Shown: positions 22,987 to 34,738, counted from the stretch's first letter. The stretch: 64,000 nucleotides of DNA from Hemerocallis citrina (GCA_017893485.1 CM030367.1:143085767-143149766), one strand, 5' to 3'. Numbers and translations: made by a program. Notes: generated from the sequence alone by a model not told the origin.

Positions 22987-23444
22987 CTTTCAAGATACAA
23001 CAAACTCATATCACAACATATTTTTCTTTAATAACCATTTTCATAACCATTCCCATATTACATCTTCTTCACTATTATTTATATAATGCATAATACATTT
23101 TCTTTTATTCTCGAATTCATTCCCATATTACAATTTCTTCATTTTATTCTTATTAATTCACTCTATTTACTTTCTCAATCTCATCTTACAATTTAACCTA
23201 TTTTACTCTTTATTCTTAACTCATAATACACTTGCTTTATTTTCACATTCTCATTTCACATCATATGCTTACTTTAGTACCTCATTATCATTTCATTTCA
23301 CATGCTTTCTTTACTACATTATTCTCATTTTATCTCACATTTATTCATTTTATTGATTTGTCGACCAGTGAGCCACAGTATCCCACTATACTGAAAACTG
23401 ACAGCCCAGTAAACACGCGGACCTCTGCCCCCCGGGGTTTTACG

Positions 23445-23760
23445 CATTCAAGGTTACGTCTTCCTCCCAGCCTACGCTAGCGAGGGAAACACGCACCCCA
23501 AGTTGAAATTGGGTACTTCCTCCCAGTCGAAGCCAGTAGGGAAAACACGCACCCCAGATAAACTGGGTACTTCCTCCCAGCCGAAGCCAGCGAGGGAAAC
23601 ACGCACCCCTAGTCCCACTAGGGTACTTCTTCGCGACGTCTGTCATTGAGGGAATAACCGGGCCTCAAGCCGATAGCTTGGGCGATAAAAATACGCACCC
23701 CAAACATAGCTTGGGTAATAACCACGCACCCCAAGCCGGTCCTTGGGTATTAGGAGGTCT
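23445..23760. repeat. Minisatellite in LTR A, ~55-bp unit
   Basis: Units contain ACTTCCTCCCAGCC...GCGAGGGAAACACGCACCCC with a TTGGGTA partner. There are four clear units up to 23650, then shorter CACCCCAAG/CTTGGGTA units. It occupies the position, relative to the two hairpin motifs, that the unrelated minisatellite of LTR B occupies. Confidence 0.85.
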
Positions 23761-25769
23761 AGCCCAAACCCCCAGGATTTTAGTAAGTACTAGTCAACAA
23801 AATTTATTTATTAATATCATTTTTTTTTCATTCTATCTTTTCATCTCATTTTATCGTCATATCGCATCTCATCTTTTATTTCAATAAATTGCCACATCTT
23901 CAACATTTACCATGAGAATTAATATATCATTTTATTAACATATAACATCTCATCTTTTATCTAAACTTATTAACACATATACAATGTTCACCATCTCATT
24001 TATCTTTTCAATGTATCACATATATGCAATACCACGGTATTTAACATATAAAATCATCACATCATATTATTTGCATGTCACAAATGCACTATGTTATTTA
24101 TTTTTTCATCACATCACACATTATGAGTCACCATACTATTTATTACCTCATTATCACATATTTGCAAACACCCGGTTATATAGTTTATCGGTTATTATAC
24201 CACATTATTCATATCATGAATGCACTAAATGATTTATTTTGTCACGTTATAAAATTATATGAATAAGACAAGTTAAGTAGATGATTATATCATATTATCG
24301 CCCATTAGTTTCACTTTAAACAATCACTACATTATACCTTCACTCACTCATTAATTTCGTCGATTAAGCTAACTCATTATCACCCATGTATATATCACAC
24401 ACATACACCAAATAGGTCGATACATCATACACCATATAACAAAAATTTTAACAAATAATCATATATATCGATATTATTAAATAAATATATCACATTCCCA
24501 TATACACAACTAATCCATCATTTATAAATTTATACCAATACACATATTACACGAGTATTTAATCGTCATATTTTCACACGAACACCGAGTACTAATTCCC
24601 ATATATACATATACCTTATACCAATACACTTTATCCCAATACACCTTATTCGTAATTCGTACCAACAATTCAGATTATTCTAAAATTTTCTTAAAACATC
24701 AAATATGTAAATAAAATCATACTCACATGATATCCTGTGTAGACTCGAAACACCACTTCTCCATCCCACATCCGAAGTTGCTAACATCTCGTATTATTAA
24801 ATTTCAAGGCAATTAGGGCTCAAAACATCCAAACCAGTCACAGGAACTAATAACACAAATCCTAATATCACGCAGGCGTTTTATCGAATGTCTGGGATGC
24901 ACACGTTCGATGCACATAATATTCAAATTCCTACGAAATTTTTATCCCCCAAACAATTATTAAAACCACCCCCCCCCCAAAAAAAATCCTAATGGCTCAA
25001 CAAAATTTCTACTACTATGAAGAGATAATTTTCACATATTATCTTCCCTTTTTATAAACCCAAAACCCGAATTTATAAGCAACTTGCAAAACCTCCAATA
25101 ATTTGCTAATTTCTTGACTCTAGCATCTCAAAATGAACCTCTAACCAACCTTATACTCCATTTCTAAGCAAAAGCAGTTAAAAGCATACGAAAATACACA
25201 AGAAATTTCAAAGAGATATACCTTCACGAAGTTCTTTCTCCAAATCGACTCCGCCAGCTAGAGTACCCTCCACTTAGCCATCCCCTTGAATTAATTTAAA
25301 AACCATGCAGAATTGAATTGGATTTGGGCGGAAATAGTCGAAGCCGAAATGGGTTCGGTTGCTTTTTGCGGCGACATCGAAACCAGGAAAAGGAAAGGAA
25401 AGAAGTGGAGGAAGGGGGTTTTTTTGGAAAATATAAATAATAATAATAATAGATTAATAAAGGAATATTTACATATAAACCCCCAATCTCCAAAATATTT
25501 CAAACAAACTACACTCTATACTTTAATAATACTAACAATACAAAATATATTAAAATATCTCATAATAATCCTCCAAAATTATAAAATAAGAATAAACAAT
25601 ATTTCTTCACATAAAACTCAACTCATAATTCCAATATATCAATAATATTGATCCAACTCAAATATCAACACCAATATCAATATTTAAAATAAAATACCAA
25701 AAATAATTTTCACCACTCCACAGATATAAAAACAGGTATCTTCAGTATTCACAAATTCGAGGTGTTACA

Positions 25770-26266
25770 CCCGGTCTAAGTGGACAGCCCAGATATATGA
25801 TATAAAATCCATCTCTCTGACAGTTGAGAATGGTAGTGCAGGCCTCTGCCTCTGCCTCTGCATCCGAAAGAGCAATAGGGACCAGAGCGCTCTTATGGAA
25901 GTTAACTTTTAAACCCGACCATGCCTCAAAGCAGTAGGGGGTTCCCTTAAAATATATTATTTCCGCCCTTTCCCCGTTACCGAACAGAAGCGTGTCATCC
26001 GCATATTGCAAAATCATACAACCCAGCTGATTCCTACTGCTAGCAACCCGGGAGATCCAACCCACATGTTTGCAGTTATCCAACATGGACTTAAGGATAT
26101 CCGCCACTAGGGTGAACAAAAGGGGAGAGAGCAGATCCCCTTGGCGCAACCCTCTCTTATAGGAGAATGGGTGACCAGGTCTACCGTTAACCGATATGGT
26201 CATTTTACTTGTCACTAGGAAGTGTTTGATCCATAGAAATGTAGTCTTTAGTTGAATCAACTTCAC
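25770..26266 (-). pseudogene. LINE reverse transcriptase, catalytic part
   Basis: The minus-strand frame carries GLRQGDLLSPLLFTLVADIL, the catalytic QYADDTLLF box, FEAWSGLKVNFHKS and YLGCPLRPG, the hallmark order of a plant LINE (L1-type) reverse transcriptase. The palm-domain aspartates of YADD are intact. Upstream of about 26266 the homology ends, so the endonuclease and ORF1 regions are missing. Downstream it is split by solo LTR A and resumes at 20833. Confidence 0.9.
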
Positions 26267-26630
26267 ATTATGTAAAAGTTCGGTAACTTATGACTAACTC
26301 ATCAAACAATGAGGTTTTTGACGAATTGACTTTTAATGTCTATTGCAATATCAGAGCAGGTTTGAACAGGGTGATGGATTCAGAACAACACAGATTTACA
26401 TATTAGAGACACATAAAACTAAACCAAACATTAGCAAATAAAGCAAAAGAAGCTCGCAGTATTATTTTATCATGTGTTCAAGACATAGAAAAAGTTTGAG
26501 GTGGAGAGATCGATGAGAGCCCATCGAAAATAAGATCCAACAAATTTATAGGTTTACTTATTAGCTAACTTATTATAGGAGGAATTGACGGTCAAATGGA
26601 GTTAAGTTAACTAAATTATTAATTAGTTAC
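26267..26630. other. Unassigned AT-rich interval
   Basis: No gene or clear repeat structure. A short stretch, CTCATCAAACAATGAGG near 26297-26313, also occurs near 49313-49329 beyond the PR-10 promoter. Confidence 0.4.
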
Positions 26631-27263
26631 AACATCTGTAGTCGTTTGAACCCAAAATTTGGATATTTGGCATTTAGAAATAGGAAATTTGGATTATAAC
26701 TGTAGTCATTTGAGCTTAAAATATAGCTTTTTTAAAAATAAAAAAAGTGACGAATGGTAGATGATTTTTCATCTGATTAATTTTTTTAAAATTTTTTAAA
26801 AAGCATTGGATGAGAGATGATCTCCGGTCTGATTAAATGTTTATAATAAAAATCACGAACGGGAGATGATAGCCTGTCCGAGAGCTCATTTTCATTAAGA
26901 AATATTACTAAATCTTATAAATCTCAATTAAATCCTAATATGTACGCAAAACAATTCCTATAGGCCTAATTCTATAGAACATTTTGAAAACAAAGCATCG
27001 GACAGGATATCATTTCCCGTCCCTTTTATTTTATATATATATATATATGGAACGAGATATCATGTCTCCTCCGATGGGTTTTAGAGAGAAAAAATTTGAA
27101 CAGACGAAAAATGATCTTTCGTTAGCAATATTTTCCAAATTTCTATATATAGTAGGCTACTGTTCATCTCAAACCCAAAATTTGGGTAATTGGCCAATGA
27201 CTGTGGAGGTTTTTTGGCCAAATTTTGCAAATTTGGGGATTATAGTCAACGACTAAAGATGCT
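26631..27263. mobile_element. MITE-like element 1
   Basis: Inverted ends: ACATCTGTAGTCGTTTGAAC with CCAAAATTTGG on the left, and the complement of GCATCTTTAGTCGTTGA with CCAAATTTGC on the right. It is AT-rich with no transposase. The family is not determined, because the target duplication is unclear. Confidence 0.6.
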
Positions 27264-27265
27264 AT

Positions 27266-27910
27266 TAAAGCATCTCCAATCGTTTGTTATTTTGCCATTT
27301 TGGCAAAATAATGACAAAACAGTGCTACAATCAGTTGTTATTTTGTCAAATTTTAGCAAATGATGAACGGTAGCTTCTCATATTTGATAAACGAATTTGG
27401 CAATTGCCAAATATAGCAGACGAAACACCATGTTTCATCTCTATTTTAAAAAAAAAATTAAAATGCATCGGACGAAACAATATGTTTCGTCCAATAATTT
27501 TTTGATATTATTTTTTAATGTTTTAACAATCGGACGGAACAACATGTTCTGTCCCAATTTTTTTAAATAAAAAATATGTCGGATCGTCCGATAAGAAAAA
27601 AAACAAAAAAAGTGGTCGAACAGAACAACATGTTCCGTCCTTCCATTTCTTTGTTTTGATCCAAGTCCTATTTCCTCCATTCCTTTCACAAAATGTTAAT
27701 TCCAAGTTAAAAACAAATTACATCAAAGTCCAAGAGGCTAAAAAAAATTAAGTTATTTTAATTGGTTGGAAGGAACAATATATTAAGTATGTCTTTTGTT
27801 TTTCCTATTTTTTGTATTAAAGCAAACAACGAGTGCAGTGAAACACTCATTTTACCATTTTCTATTTTGACAAATTTTCAAAATAGAAAAAACGAATGGG
27901 GAAGCTCTTA
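27266..27910. mobile_element. MITE-like element 2
   Basis: Ends TAAAGCATCTCCAATCGTTT on the left and the complement of TAAGAGCTTCCCCATTCGTT on the right. The GAGCATCTCCAA-type terminus is common among plant MITEs. The interior repeats GGACGAAACAA/CATGTTTCGTCC-type palindromes. It abuts MITE-like element 1. The flanks GCTATT (27261-27266) and GCTATT (27914-27919) could be part of a target duplication. Confidence 0.65.
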
Positions 27911-29249
27911 GGAGCTATTCTTCACATTCGGTATATGGCTGCCAACCAGATCCCTAAATTGAACATAGCACTTGATCAGCCTCTTTAAAAGATGTTTCAT
28001 CACTGGCCTGTTGTCCACTAGAAATATACAATAAATTGGAGTGTTAGAATATTTCTCTTAACAAAGTGGTGGCTACTTCCGAATGTGAGGAAAGAAACAA
28101 CAAAACAAAACACTAAACTAGACTAAACTTATTAATATATTATATTACATATTATATTCGTTTAGTCCCATATCAGAATATGTATTAGTTTACTCTTCCA
28201 ATCCCCTGTAGCCCACACCCGTACTCCAATTTCTACTTCTTCCTCGCATTCATCTTCCCCTGCAATCTGCATTTTGAAACTTGAAGTCTCCACCGTTGAC
28301 ATCTCCCGACCTCCTAGAAAAACCATAGCCGCCACTCCTCTTTCTCGCAATCTTCTTCCCCTGCAACCCGCACTCCCAAAACCCAAAGTCCCCACCGTAG
28401 ACATCTCCCGACCTCATAGACAAACCCTAGATACCACTCTCCAAATTCGTACATCTTCCCGATCCCTATACCACTATCTCCCTCCAATCCCTATCCAAAC
28501 CCGAACCGACACACCTTATTCAAAACAAGATTCCTATACCCAAAACACACACCCGAAATCCTCATACCCGAAACCGTAATACTCATCACCTAATACCCAA
28601 CACACAACAAAAGCCCAAAACCCTAATACCCGAAGCCTTTCTCTCCTACATACAAAACCAAACCCGAAACCCGAAACCCAACCCACATCCAAACCCTCTT
28701 ACTCAAATACGCTATACCTGAATACATAAAACCCTATACTCAAAACCCTAATATCTTAAAACCTTACCCGAAAAAAAAAAGATACCAAAAAAAAGATAAA
28801 AAATTCAAAAAATGTTAAAAAAATCAATTTTTTATAGGTACAAGTACTTCTGTAATGGAACCCCAGTTTTGCCAGTATCTTCCTATCTCCACCAACTTTC
28901 CAGCTATTGCATCTTCCTCTTCACTCATCCCTGATCCAGGCATCGACAATAACAGCATCTTACCGATCCATGCCTCCACCCTCTTTCAACGCCAGCAACA
29001 GCAACACGATCTCGATTCCCTCAATAGCAACAGTAGCAACGTTGTCGTCATCCCGATTCCGGCCTCCTTCCTCCTCTCAGCATCATCCCTATCTCTGTCC
29101 CACCCCTTCTTCCGACACTAGCAGAAGTATCAACATCCTTATCCCTATCTCGATCCCAACAACTGCAACATCGTCATCCTCACTTCGATCCCTGCCACAG
29201 CATCACCAGTCACATTCCTCCTAGCCGTACTTCTTCCCTTACATCTTCT
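27911..29249. other. Interval without a supported gene; ACCCGAAACC-rich tract
   Basis: 28480-28780 is dominated by variants of ACCCGAAACC and AAACCCTAATACCCG. 28850-29230 contains overlapping Ser/Pro-rich frames (ATCTCGATTCC-type repeats) that look like low-complexity sequence. I found no domain. It may be the decayed 5' part of the FAR1-like gene that follows. Confidence 0.4.
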
Positions 29250-30590
29250 GCCAAGACCGTTACTCAAGCTATAATTACTTATCAAGATAGAGCTATGAAA
29301 AATGCGATTGAAATAGTTTTTCTGAATATTCTCCATAGGTGGTGCTTGTGGCATATCATGAAGAAACTCCCAGAGAAGTTGAGTGGGTACACCGATTATA
29401 AATTGATAAAGATTTCTCTAAAAACTGTGGTGTACGATTCCTTAAGTTCCGTTGAATTTGAGGTAAATTGGACTCAGATGATTAAGAAATATGAGTTCAT
29501 AAAAATGTCTGGTTAGGTGAGTTGTATGATGACACACATCAATGGGTTCCTACTTTTGAAAAAGATTTTTTTTGGGCAGGAATGTCTACCACCCAACGAA
29601 GTGAGGGTATGAATTCTTTTTTTGATAAGTATATTCATCCCAAAACTACTTTAAAACAATTTGTTGATCAATATGAAAATGCCTTGAAAGATAACACTGA
29701 GAAAGAAAGTCTTGCAAATTTTAACTCTTTAAATTCAAGGATGTCGTGTGTTACTCATTATAAGATGGAAGAACAATTTCAGAAGGTTTACATTATTGCA
29801 AAGTTTACGGAGTTCCAACTGGAGTTGACTGGGAAAATGTACTGTGAGATATCTCCATTAAAGAAAATGCTACAATTGCAAACTATGAAGTTTATGAGGA
29901 TGTCAAAGTACGAGAGGGGTCAAAGCGTGTGATTTTCGAGGTTTTCTTGAATAAACTATATTCTAATGAAGAACATGAAGTCAACTGCAATTGTCGCTTA
30001 TTAGAGTTTAGGGGCATTTTGTGCAGGTATGATTTTTTTTTTGTTTCCCATCTCACTTTTTATATATGATTATATCATATCCTAGCCATTGTTAGATGTT
30101 TCTTTTTTGTATGCAGGCATGCAATTTTGGTTCTCATCCATAAAATGATCTTCAAAGTTCCAAATAAATACATAATACCGAGATGGAGGAAAGATATAAA
30201 ATGCCAGTATACAGGAGTGATTACAAGTTATGACAATTGGGGTAGCAAACAATAAAATGTGCAATGCATTTCATGAGATTGCAGACTTAGGTATCGACTC
30301 CGAGAAGAAATGCAACATGGTGGTTGACTGGATGAAAGACCTTGAAAGAAAATTATTGATGACTGAAGACATTGTAGATAGTTGTCAACCTATAAAAGCA
30401 TCTAACTTTATTGAGATATCTGCAGGTGATGGAAAATGTATAGTGAAGGACATCCAAAAACCAATCGACCCAGTTAAAGTTCGAAGTAAGGGTCGTCCAC
30501 CTACTAACCGGAAACAGTCTCAAGTCGAGCTGATTGTTAACAAAAAAAATAAAAGAAAGAATATGGCTACCAAGGGACAAACATATCCAG
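29250..30590 (+). pseudogene. FAR1/FRS-like (MULE-transposase-derived) pseudogene
   Basis: The reading begins inside the transposase-like domain (TYQDRAMKNAIEIVF, HRWCLWHIMKKLPEKL). It continues with DDTHQWVPTFEKDFFWAGMS, TTQRSEGMNSFFD and LKQFVDQYENAL. A SWIM zinc finger follows (NCNCRLLEFRGILCRHAI), whose codons are split by a GT-AG intron at about 30027-30117, then RWRKDIK and a basic KGRPPTNRKQS tail. This matches FAR1-related proteins, domesticated MULE transposases acting as nuclear DNA-binding factors. The N-terminal FAR1 DNA-binding domain is missing, and frameshifts lie near 29510, 29865 and 30245. It is a dead fragment, either of a FRS gene or of a related MULE. Confidence 0.85.
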
Positions 30591-30597
30591 GTAATCA

Positions 30598-30801
30598 AGT
30601 CTTTATCTAAGATATTCCAATTAGTCGAACTACCAACAGGAAAGAAGCCTGTAGGATGCAGATGGATTTACACGGTGAAGTATAGGTCTGATGGTTCGAT
30701 AAAGCGATACAAGGCAAGATTGGTTGCCAAATGGCATACTCAATTTTGGAATTGATTATGACGAAACATTTGCACCTGTGGCAAACTTCAACACAGTTCG
30801 A
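30598..30801 (+). pseudogene. Ty1/copia polyprotein fragment 1 (reverse transcriptase start)
   Basis: LVELPTGKKPVGCRWIYTVK, SDGSIKRYKARLVAK and, after a one-base frameshift near 30741, DYDETFAPVANFNTVR. This is the amino-terminal part of the copia reverse transcriptase. The gag, protease and integrase parts are absent; the FAR1-like pseudogene directly abuts it. The frame resumes at 34744 after solo LTR B. Confidence 0.9.
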
Positions 30802-31014
30802 TGTAACACCCCTTTATTTTAAAATTTTAAAATAGTCGTTTGTATTTCTTCTATTCCTATTAGATATTATTGGTATTGATATTATTATGCATAAATATAC
30901 AATTTTATTGTATATATATTCTTTGATTTATTTATTTATTTGGTGGAGTGGTTTTTATTGAACTTTATTATGATAAGGAGTACTTTGGGGGCCTAAAATA
31001 AGTGTTTGGTCTTT

Positions 31015-31053
31015 GGGGGGGGGGGGGGGGGGGGGGGGTAGGGGGGTAGGGGG
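31015..31053 (+). other. Long G-run, potential G-quadruplex
   Basis: Twenty-four consecutive G (31015-31038), TA, six G, TA, five G. It lies about 210 bp inside solo LTR B. Run lengths may be affected by sequencing or assembly. Confidence 0.9.
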
Positions 31054-32214
31054 CGCGGCTTAAAAAAAATTCCAATTTTTTTTCTTCTTCCCCGACCTGT
31101 TCACTTCGTCATACCGAAACCTCTTTCCCCCAAATTTCGTTCGGTCGAAACCCATTCACGCGACCTAGGGTTTGATTAAAAACCCTAGTTTCCATCCGTA
31201 TTTTTGAGTTGCTTTGGGGGTTTAGATAATTTTGGAGTTCTCTTCCATGCCATGGTATCGATTTACAAAGAGTTCTTAAAGGTATACAAATTTGCTTTTA
31301 TGTTTATTCAATGTTATGTTATTAGTTTCTTTTGATAAAAACTGGCGTATAGAGATATTTAGGCACCCCTGATTATTCTAGGGACAAGAAATTTGAGATA
31401 TTGTGGGTGTTGAGTAAGTTGATAAAAAAGTTAGTAAGTCGAATTGTAAATTATGCATAAGTTGGGCGCATGTCAGATGTTCGGTGAAATGTCTGTGAGA
31501 GAGTAATTTTAATTGTTATTTATAAGTGATTTGAATATTTTTAACCCTAATAAGTGTTAAAACTTGGTAACAGGAAGAGAAAGTGAGTTTGGGGGATAGC
31601 GGAGAGCGTACACAGCCGATCTTCTCGTTTCCTCAGGTGAGTATGATCTCTTTTATTTTATATACATGATGTGCTATGGAAATTTTTCTGGTTTGCTGTG
31701 TGTGATGTTTAAAGTGTATTGAGTATAGAAAATTCATAAGTATGATACAGAGTAAATTATGAGATGAAAGAAATTAGTATATAGATATGGGAGTGTGTTG
31801 ATGGGTGTAAGCATATATATATGATATGGGGTTGTAGTATTTAGATTTGAGGCGCTATACTGATATTAATATATGTATGTGTATGTATGATGTGTGACAA
31901 CATGACTAATGTGATGAAATGAAAAGCATGGTGTGTGTACGATGCGTGATCATGTAATGTGTTAAGATGATGATGATGGAATTAATAGCGAGGTATATAT
32001 GATATGTAAAAGTATGATGTGATAATGTGATGTGATAACATGATGAAATGAATGATATGGTGTGTGTGTGATATGCTGGTGATAAAAATGGAAACTTGAT
32101 GTGATTATATGATGAGAAAATGGCATGGCATGTGTGTGAGGTGTGGGTGATGAATGAGAATTTTATAGGATAATTGATGAGATTAATGGCTTGGTGTATA
32201 TATGATGTGTATGT

Positions 32215-32640
32215 GATGCGTAAGACCTATACAGCAGCGATATGTGTATTTGATGCATAAGACCTGTATGGCAGCGATATGTGTATTTGATGCATAAGAC
32301 CTGTATGGCAGCGATGTGTATATGTTGCGTAAGACCTGTATGGCAACGATATGTGTATTTGATGCGTAAGACCTGTATGACAGCGATGTGTATGTGATGC
32401 ATAAGAACTATACGGCAGCGATATGTATATTTGATGCATAAGACCTGTATGGCAGCGATGTGTATATGATGCGTAAGACCTGTATGGCAGCGATATGTTT
32501 ATTTGATGCGTAAGAACTGTATGACAGCGATATGTGTATTTGATGCATAAAACCTGTATGGCAGCGATGAGATGCGAAAGATCCTTGGTGGGCAGCGATG
32601 AGATGTGTAAGGTCCTTGGTGTACAGCGATGAGTTTGATG
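32215..32640. repeat. Minisatellite in LTR B, ~36-bp unit
   Basis: About eleven units of GCATAAGACCTGTATGGCAG / CGATATGTGTATTTGAT, degenerating at the right end. It produces a long repetitive frame on the minus strand that I do not consider a gene. Confidence 0.92.
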
Positions 32641-32920
32641 AAGATGTGGGGCACTTGTCGACAGAATAATAAAATTAATACATATGAAATGAGAAAGTAA
32701 AGAAAGTATAAAGTGTGAAATGAAAATGAGAAAGTAAATCAAGTGTATGATTTGAAATAAATATGAAAAGTAAAAGAAAATGTGTATGTGGAGGAAGATG
32801 AGAAGCAAAGAAAATGTGTTATGCAATATAATAATAAAAGTTAAAGTAAGTGGTAATATGAGACGTGAATGGATTTTAAAGTAAGAACATGACATGAAAC
32901 AAGTTGGTATGTCTTGAAGT

Positions 32921-32980
32921 TGTGTCCAGGAACTACTCACCTATTCGGCAAAAATAGTGGGAACTACCTGCCTAGGCACA
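32921..32980 (+). other. Conserved hairpin-like LTR motif, copy 1 in LTR B
   Basis: GTGTCCAGGAACTACTCACC, then GTGGGAACTACCTGCCTAGG and CACAA. It is the counterpart of 22924-22986 in LTR A. Confidence 0.7.
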
Positions 32981-33730
32981 ATCTCAAAGGTGGATCAGTG
33001 GGGTATTGATGTGATAGTTGTAACATGAGATGTGAATGAAAGTGAAAGTTATATTATGAGATAAGAATGAAAATAAAAGTAAAGTGTGCGAGAATTTAAG
33101 CACGTGTCTTATGACATGAGAATGAAGAGTAAAGTGAATTATATTATAAATGAGTTATAATATAAAATGAGAATAAATTGTGAAGTGAGTTATATTATAA
33201 AATGAATATAAAAAGTGATTGAATGGTGTTAGGTAAATAAATATGAAAGTGAAGAAAATGAATTATGAGAATAAAAATGAAAGGTAAAGAAAGTTTGTTA
33301 TGTGAACGAATACGAGAAGTAAAGAAATTGTGCAATGAGGATGAATGTGAAAAGTAAAGAGAATGTATGTAAATGAATATAAAAAATAAAGAAATTGGGT
33401 TATGGGAATGAATACAATAAGCAAATAGAATGTGTTATGCCATGTATGTATGAAACGAAAAATAAGTTGTGTGAGGAGATATGAAGAAAAATCAAGTTAA
33501 GTGTATTATAAAATAAGAACGAGAATTAAAGTGAGTAATAAGATAAAATGGAAACAAATAGGCAAAGTGAGTTTTATCTGCAAGATGAGAAAATATAAAA
33601 AGTAAAGTAAGTTGTACCATGAGCTGTAAATAAAAATTGGTGGGGAATGAGAAAGAATATTAATAAAGTGAGATAAGAATGAGAATTAAATTAATACAAA
33701 ATTATAATATGAGTTTGATATGCTTTGGAA

Positions 33731-33795
33731 TTGTGCCGAGGAACTACTTGCCTGTTGTTTCTATAGAAATGGTGGGAACTACCTGCCGAGGCACA
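33731..33795 (+). other. Conserved hairpin-like LTR motif, copy 2 in LTR B
   Basis: TTGTGCCGAGGAACTACTTG, TTTCTATAGAAAT, then GGTGGGAACTACCTGCCGAG and GCACAA. It is the counterpart of 21670-21731, the best-conserved pair between the two LTRs. Confidence 0.78.
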
Positions 33796-34738
33796 ACTTC
33801 AAAGTAGGTTGAGTAGATATTGAGATGATGGATTGGGTGCAGTATCGTAGATTGGGTAGATATTGGTATGGTAGATTGGTTGAAGATTAGAAAATTATTA
33901 CTTGTATAATATCCAGTTTTCTTTTATTATACTTTCATGTTTAAGTTATATTGAATTATCATCAGGATAGTATGTTCTTTAAATTTCTTTTATATTATTT
34001 ATTGCAGTCATGACTAACCTTTTAGATTATACTCATACCAGTTATGGTTGACCCCTGTCGTGTTTGGGTGTCAGAAGGGTCCTTCTCAGAGGATGGATGC
34101 CCCTAGACCGCCCTTTTGCAGGATTCAAGTGGCAGCAAGGAGAGACATGTGGCTTCTGTAGTTGTAGTGTGATTTTCTCAAGAATTGTTAAGCTTATTAA
34201 TGTAGATAATGTTAATTTCTATTAGTTAGAGTTGTATATAAAAAAGGGTAGAGTATAGAATTCGTGTAATAAATTGTATTTTAGAAAATTCTGTATGGAT
34301 CTGTGCGAGATGTTGACATATAGTGATGAGATAAGAATGATAAAACCCGTACCCACCTCGTCGTGGAGTATTAGGTTCTGTGTGTTGGATTTTGAAAGTT
34401 TTTCTATGGTTTTTCTAAAAATCTATTATGTTTTCAAACGAATTTTTGGTTTTAAAATTGTATCTTACATATTATGTTGATATTTGCCCCCAGAGCCCTA
34501 TATATATGTTGACTGTGTGTCGTTGCTTGGCTTGGCTTTGGGAGTTTATAATTATATTGCCTGTGAAGTGCTGTGAATTTTGAAATGCAGAATTCTGTAA
34601 AGAATTGCTGCGAAAGGGCTAATATTTTAGGGGAGACTTTTTTGAAATTTTTATTAAAATCCCTATTAATATGATAAAATAGAAATGAAGATTTGAGTAA
34701 GTAGGTGGAAAAAAAAAGTGAAAATTTGGATCGTGACA

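Larger units (their letters stand above)
20834..25769 (-). mobile_element. Solo LTR A (4,936 bp) inserted in the LINE
   Basis: Bounded by TGTAACACCC at the left and GGTGTTACA at the right. The 5-bp flanks are CCCTG (20829-20833) and CCCGG (25770-25774), a target duplication with one substitution. Removing the LTR restores the LINE reading frame. There is no PBS, PPT or coding region, so it is a solo LTR. Read on the minus strand it shares its layout with solo LTR B (30802-34738): tandem repeats first, then two copies of a GGAACTAC...GGGAACTACC motif, then a GTTTGGG...TTGCAGG tract. Open frames inside are AT-rich noise. Confidence 0.85.
30802..34738 (+). mobile_element. Solo LTR B (3,937 bp) inserted in copia
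   Basis: Starts TGTAACACCCC and ends TCGTGACA. It is flanked by perfect TTCGA duplications (30797-30801 and 34739-34743). Excision joins ...NTVR to VLLSLAAN in frame. There is no PBS or internal domain. It contains a long G-run, a ~36-bp minisatellite and two conserved hairpin motifs, followed by a GTTTGGGTGT...TTTTGCAGG tract, the same order as solo LTR A in reverse orientation. Confidence 0.92.

Noticed and set aside
22329..24266. Several Ser/Ile/His-rich frames
   Set aside because: Low-complexity TCATATT-type sequence of LTR A; no domain.
25291..25645. Short frames on both strands near the right end of LTR A
   Set aside because: AT-rich, with no similarity to known proteins, inside a solo LTR.
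27031..27049. TATATATATA tract as a promoter
   Set aside because: It lies inside a MITE-like element with no downstream gene.
28274..29224. Overlapping Ser/Pro-rich frames that might be the N-terminus of the FAR1-like gene
   Set aside because: No FAR1 DNA-binding domain cysteines or WRKY-like pattern could be seen; the composition is low complexity.
32227..32940. A 237-codon minus-strand frame with repeated SLPYRSYAS-like units
   Set aside because: It is the translation of the 36-bp LTR minisatellite, whose unit length is a multiple of three. No domain and no start context were seen, and it lies in a solo LTR.
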